This document shows, in pieces, positions 25,823 to 28,426 of a stretch of DNA of 28,426 nt (the stretch's first letter is position 1; each line of letters starts with the position of its first letter). The translations under genes and the position numbers were made by a program. Source of the DNA: Rickettsiales bacterium. Lineage in GTDB: Bacteria; Pseudomonadota; Alphaproteobacteria; Rickettsiales; Deianiraeaceae. The DNA is taken from positions 1 through 28,426 of the forward strand of contig CANDYN010000003.1 of NCBI GenBank assembly GCA_947424985.1, read 5' to 3'. The notes beneath the pieces were generated by a model. That model saw only the letters and a list, made by a program, of their open reading frames with translations. It was not told where the DNA came from and did no database searches.

Positions 25823-26386
25823 CTACCCCTCCAACCTCACCGTATGCACATTATTCCCAGATGCAAAGCCAATATCAGCCCGAAAAACACCATACTCCAT
25901 TCTTTGGTTTTGTGATTTGAATTCTACAAACTCAATGTTTTGGCTTACGCCAACCGCTGGTGCGGCAAATACTTTACCGTCTTTATAAATCTTTGCTATA
26001 GCAAGTTTTGTTGGAGTATTTGAAATTGATGCACAATCAACAGGAAAGTCAATAAACCTTTCATGATGCAACTTTTTTCTTGAAATTGGGTAGGTAATTT
26101 CAAGGTTTCTTGATGTGATGCTATTAAACGAACTTCCAGCTAAGAAAATATTGCTTGGGATTATTTTGATTGTTTCCGATGTTTTATCATTTCCTTGCAA
26201 CAAGTAAATATCTTCTTTTTTGATTTCATAATGTGGTAGGATTTTACCTTCTTTGGTGTGCGACAATTTTGCTTCTTCTCCACCAAAGCCAACAACCACT
26301 CTCATAACTTTGTTTGCACAAAAGACTACATTGTTTGAATTATCGGTGTTTATGAAGAAGTAAGCACCTTTCTGATTTTCAGACAT
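25823..26386 (-). CDS. Hypothetical 187-residue protein
   Basis: I do not recognise this protein. It has an ATG at 26386 and begins MSENQKGAYFFINTD, with no signal peptide and no membrane helix. The sequence is strand-rich: NVVFCANKVMRVVVGFGGEE, IKIIPSNIFLAGSSFNSI, and LAIAKIYKDGKVFAAPAVGV. Its ATG lies inside the last codons of a frameshifted lipoprotein gene (8-base overlap), and a frameshifted gene follows about 75 bases downstream. All three therefore look like one minus-strand operon. The intact status of this one argues that it is still translated. Composition resembles a small beta-rich protein, possibly periplasm-facing together with the lipoprotein, but no function is claimed. Confidence 0.55.
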   Translation of the reverse strand: MSENQKGAYFFINTDNSNNVVFCANKVMRVVVGFGGEEAKLSHTKEGKILPHYEIKKEDIYLLQGNDKTSETIKIIPSNIFLAGSSFNSITSRNLEITYPISRKKLHHERFIDFPVDCASISNTPTKLAIAKIYKDGKVFAAPAVGVSQNIEFVEFKSQNQRMEYGVFRADIGFASGNNVHTVRLEG

Positions 26387-26640
26387 ATTGTAAATTTATA
26401 GGCTTTACATGACCCATGATATCTAATAGCATCAATGCACCACCATACATTGGTAATGACATTAATTGTGAGCTGATTGGCATTCCTAGATTGCTTTCAT
26501 CTTCATTAACCTGAACATCTTTGCCTATGTATTTTGGGGTTTTGTCTATCATGTGGTCTGGTAGATGGGTCCTTGAGCAGGAGGTTAGGAGGGTTAGGGT
26601 TGTTAGTAGGGGGAGGAGTTTCTGGGGGTGATATATACAT
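26379..26640 (-). pseudogene. Frameshifted small lipoprotein gene
   Basis: The plain frame from the ATG at 26640 gives an implausible Pro-rich peptide. The neighbouring frame has an excellent lipoprotein signal, LLPLLTTLTLLTSC, but no start codon. Dropping one C from the run of five at 26624-26628 joins them into MYISPQKLLPLLTTLTLLTS followed by Cys, a normal lipobox (LLTSC), then a mature part of about 65 residues ending GHVKPINLQYV. The stop overlaps the next ATG by 8 bases, as in an operon. I infer a lipoprotein broken by a one-base expansion, or miscalled at a homopolymer. Confidence 0.55.
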
Positions 26641-26702
26641 AGTAAATCAATAGATGAAGGTATATTATCAATTACACTGAATATTCCCCTGTAGCTTAAA
26701 TC

Positions 26703-26768
26703 TTACACAATACCCAACTTCTCCTGAAAAAAGTTAATAAAAGCCTTTGTTTTTAGTGATGGATTCAT
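26703..26768 (-). pseudogene. Possible C-terminal relic of a LysR-type regulator
   Basis: A 21-codon frame reads MNPSLKTKAFINFFQEKLGI and a final Val. This is the shape of the C-terminal helix of LysR-family substrate-binding domains (xxKxxAFIxFxxExxG). Nothing of the rest of such a gene is present; an in-frame stop lies a short way upstream. It is very short, so this could be chance. Confidence 0.25.
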
Positions 26769-26919
26769 ATTTATTGTTTTTATTAAATATATAGTTTTTT
26801 AAAATTCAAAGAACTAAAAAAAGTCAAATCAATTCTGATTTCTTATTAATGCTATATTTATCGTAAAAATAAATCTGCATTTTTTGCTTCCTCACATTAG
26901 AGTTATTGTTTACATTGAT

Positions 26920-27274
26920 AAAATAAGAAAGGTAACACAGGATTTGAAGATTAGTGAAATTCCAAAATGGCTTCAAGTACTTCCAAACTTTGACCAAGTA
27001 ATTGTCAATGAATACCTGTGCGGACAAGGAATAACACCCCCACATTGATTGCATTCCATGTTTTGGTGATACTATTTGTTCGTTTAGCTTGTTAGAATCC
27101 TGTGAAATGGTATTGGAACGAGATGGCAAAAAACTTTCAATAATTTTAGAGCCTAGAAGTCTGTTAACATTTCAAGGTGAAGCTCGTTATCAATGGAAAC
27201 ATTCAATTTCTGCGAGAAAATCTAATATTAAAAATAGGAGAGTAAGTATTACTTTTAGGGGGGTAATTTTATAG
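26920..27274 (+). pseudogene. Truncated, frameshifted copy of the AlkB-like dioxygenase
   Basis: From about 26920 the DNA encodes the same protein as 25100-25456: KIRKVTQDLKISEIPKWLQ, then DQVIVNEYLCGQGI. After that a run of five C at 27037-27041, one longer than needed, shifts the frame just before the His-x-Asp iron site. The rest continues in the next frame as CEMVLERDGKKLSIILEPRS and EARYQWKHSISARKSNIKNR to a stop at 27272. The N-terminal third is missing. The 50 bases before it match the leader of the methyltransferase operon (GCTTCCTCA, AGTTAT and TGTTTA blocks), so this is a copy of that operon with the methyltransferase and the start of the dioxygenase deleted. Confidence 0.85.
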
Positions 27275-27356
27275 ATATCACTCATTCCACAAATTTCCTC
27301 CGCTTTTTAACGTACCAATTTTACCCGCTATTTATTCACACCGTTCAAAGTTACCC

Positions 27357-27998
27357 TTATGTAGTATGGTTAATAAAGTCACCAACTTTAACAAAATCTT
27401 TTAGCTGTAAAGATTCAATAATTTGATTTTTGCTAGATATATCAGGAAGTTTTAAATCTAAATCTGCACAATTATAATAACGGTTATCAATAATAGCTTT
27501 TGCGATTTCTGGCGTTGATAAGTTTTTAAAATATCCAGAATAAACATTTTTTGCAGGTATATTAAATTGAGTTAAGTAATCAGTCAAAACGTAGCATCCG
27601 AAAACACCGCTCCCAATAACAATAATTTCATCTCCACTTTTTAAAATAGTATCAATTAGTAGCTTTGTTGAGTTTTGCGGCGACTGAATTTTTGAAGTAA
27701 CGGATCTTAAATTATCTTTATTTATAAAAAACTTGGATTTTTTGTTTAAATTCTCAAGAAGTTTTGTCATATTTTCTATATTTGTTGTTTTCTGCTGTGT
27801 TGTTATTAAATTTTTAATCTCTTGTCGATTTTTTAATTTTTTAGCAGCTGAGTCAATAGTGATATCAAGATATGAAAAATGTTTTGATTTATCAATAAAA
27901 ACACTATCAAAATCTATAACAAAAGTTTTTGCATTTGAAATATTTGTAATACAAAATAGAGACATTATGAAGTATAGAAATAGCTGAGCTTTCTTCAT
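27357..27998 (-). CDS. Secreted HAD-like phosphatase-family protein
   Basis: This 213-residue protein has a signal peptide: MKK, a hydrophobic core, and a likely cleavage after NISNA near residue 23, so it is exported rather than lipid-anchored. HAD motif I immediately follows as FVIDFDSV, with D29 and D31 in the DxDxT/V pattern, intact unlike in the relative at 10528-11304. Motif II is in EIIVIGSGVFG. The following CYVLTDYLTQFNIPAKNVYSG block aligns with that relative. The C-terminus is shorter, ending soon after FVKVGDFINHTT where motif IV is expected; only the GD pair is visible, so it may be truncated. It starts 2 bases after the stop of the radical SAM gene, so the two are co-expressed. 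Substrate unknown; an exported phosphatase is the simplest reading. Confidence 0.6.
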   Translation of the reverse strand: MKKAQLFLYFIMSLFCITNISNAKTFVIDFDSVFIDKSKHFSYLDITIDSAAKKLKNRQEIKNLITTQQKTTNIENMTKLLENLNKKSKFFINKDNLRSVTSKIQSPQNSTKLLIDTILKSGDEIIVIGSGVFGCYVLTDYLTQFNIPAKNVYSGYFKNLSTPEIAKAIIDNRYYNCADLDLKLPDISSKNQIIESLQLKDFVKVGDFINHTT

Positions 27999-28000
27999 AA

Positions 28001-28426
28001 CTAAGATAAAACATTAATTGTGTTATTAACGGTTGATTTAATATGTCTGAATATCTGTTTATAAGCAGAACAAAAAATATTATGCTGCAATTTGTGATCA
28101 AAATTACCTGGGCATCCACCTTGGCACAAATCATTAACATCACAAGTTTTGCAATCTTCGCTATATAGTCTTGGTTGCTCCCTAATTTTCTGATATGATG
28201 GAATTTTAAGTGCATCAATTAATGATATCTCCTTTAGATTCGCTACATCTTCAACGAGATATTTTTTTTCATCATAATTATCGCAAAAATGAAAATTACC
28301 CTTTGAGTCTATTGTTGGATAATTTCCGCAATGTTTAGAATTATGTGTACACAAAGAGCCTTGTTTAGCAAGAAGCTCTTTTGCTGCACTATCAAAAAAC
28401 CTAAACTGCAAGTTTGGATTGTTATG
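28001..28426 (-). CDS. Radical SAM protein, C-terminal SPASM domain (5' partial)
   Basis: The gene is open to the right edge; the codons before an internal TTG at 28411 read HNNPN with no stop, so the start is outside the window. What remains is the auxiliary iron-sulfur (SPASM) domain of a maturase such as anaerobic sulfatase-maturating or peptide-modifying enzymes. The cysteine spacing fits exactly: Cx9Gx4C in CGNYPTIDSKGNFHFC, then Cx2Cx5Cx3C in CKTCDVNDLCQGGC, then a last Cys in IFCSAYK. The radical SAM core with CxxxCxxC is not visible here. The secreted HAD-like gene starts 2 bases downstream, an operon arrangement. No precursor peptide or sulfatase is in the window, so the substrate is open. 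Confidence 0.88.
   Translation of the reverse strand, partial: HNNPNLQFRFFDSAAKELLAKQGSLCTHNSKHCGNYPTIDSKGNFHFCDNYDEKKYLVEDVANLKEISLIDALKIPSYQKIREQPRLYSEDCKTCDVNDLCQGGCPGNFDHKLQHNIFCSAYKQIFRHIKSTVNNTINVLS

Noticed and set aside
1..28426. CRISPR arrays, tRNA or rRNA genes
   Set aside because: No regularly spaced short repeats, cloverleaf-like segments or rRNA blocks were recognised on either strand.

Overview
The window is AT-rich, uses the standard code with UGA as a stop, and carries several Gram-negative markers: an outer-membrane two-partner-secretion transporter, signal peptides, lipoprotein boxes and a small predicted outer-membrane barrel. It also contains pseudogenes, frameshifts, a recombinase relic, repeats and one very large helicase-like protein. 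Together these suggest a host-associated or intracellular proteobacterium, perhaps Rickettsiales- or Holosporales-like. That placement is an inference; there is no rRNA or other taxonomic marker here.

Left part (1-11304): a TpsB/ShlB-type transporter open at the left edge, recQ, a small PD-(D/E)XK-like nuclease candidate overlapping the recQ stop, a barrel protein on the minus strand, a 1600-residue protein with helicase-like motifs, a HEPN-like protein, and a lipoprotein with a degenerate HAD phosphatase fold. An 1100-base gap follows (11305-12404). It holds the first copy of a roughly 340-base repeat, a 44-codon reading frame and a good promoter.

Central part (12405-22593): this is the most unusual region. 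It encodes a lipoprotein resembling CDP-glycerol glycerophosphotransferases, an unrecognised 351-residue protein coupled to an ABC exporter, and a divergent chain of four genes: adenylation domain plus carrier protein, a kinase-cytidylyltransferase fusion, a DUF5662 HD-like protein and a small P-loop kinase. The first three of that chain overlap by 4 bases. A family-2-like glycosyltransferase and a cytosolic NodB-type deacetylase flank it. I read this as a biosynthesis and export cluster for a small decorated glycoconjugate or aminoacylated product. The architecture matches no pathway I can name.

Right part (22594-28426): a decayed accessory region. It has an unknown 190-residue protein, the C-terminal relic of a large serine recombinase, the second repeat copy, and a two-gene operon of a BMT5-like (DUF2431) methyltransferase and an AlkB/ALKBH8-like dioxygenase. 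A degraded second copy of the dioxygenase lies about 2 kb downstream. Between them is a minus-strand operon in which two of three genes are frameshifted, each by one extra base in a C/G run. The window ends with the SPASM domain of a radical SAM protein, open at the right edge, followed two bases later by a secreted HAD-like protein related to the lipoprotein at 10528-11304.

No tRNA, rRNA, CRISPR array or intact insertion sequence was seen.
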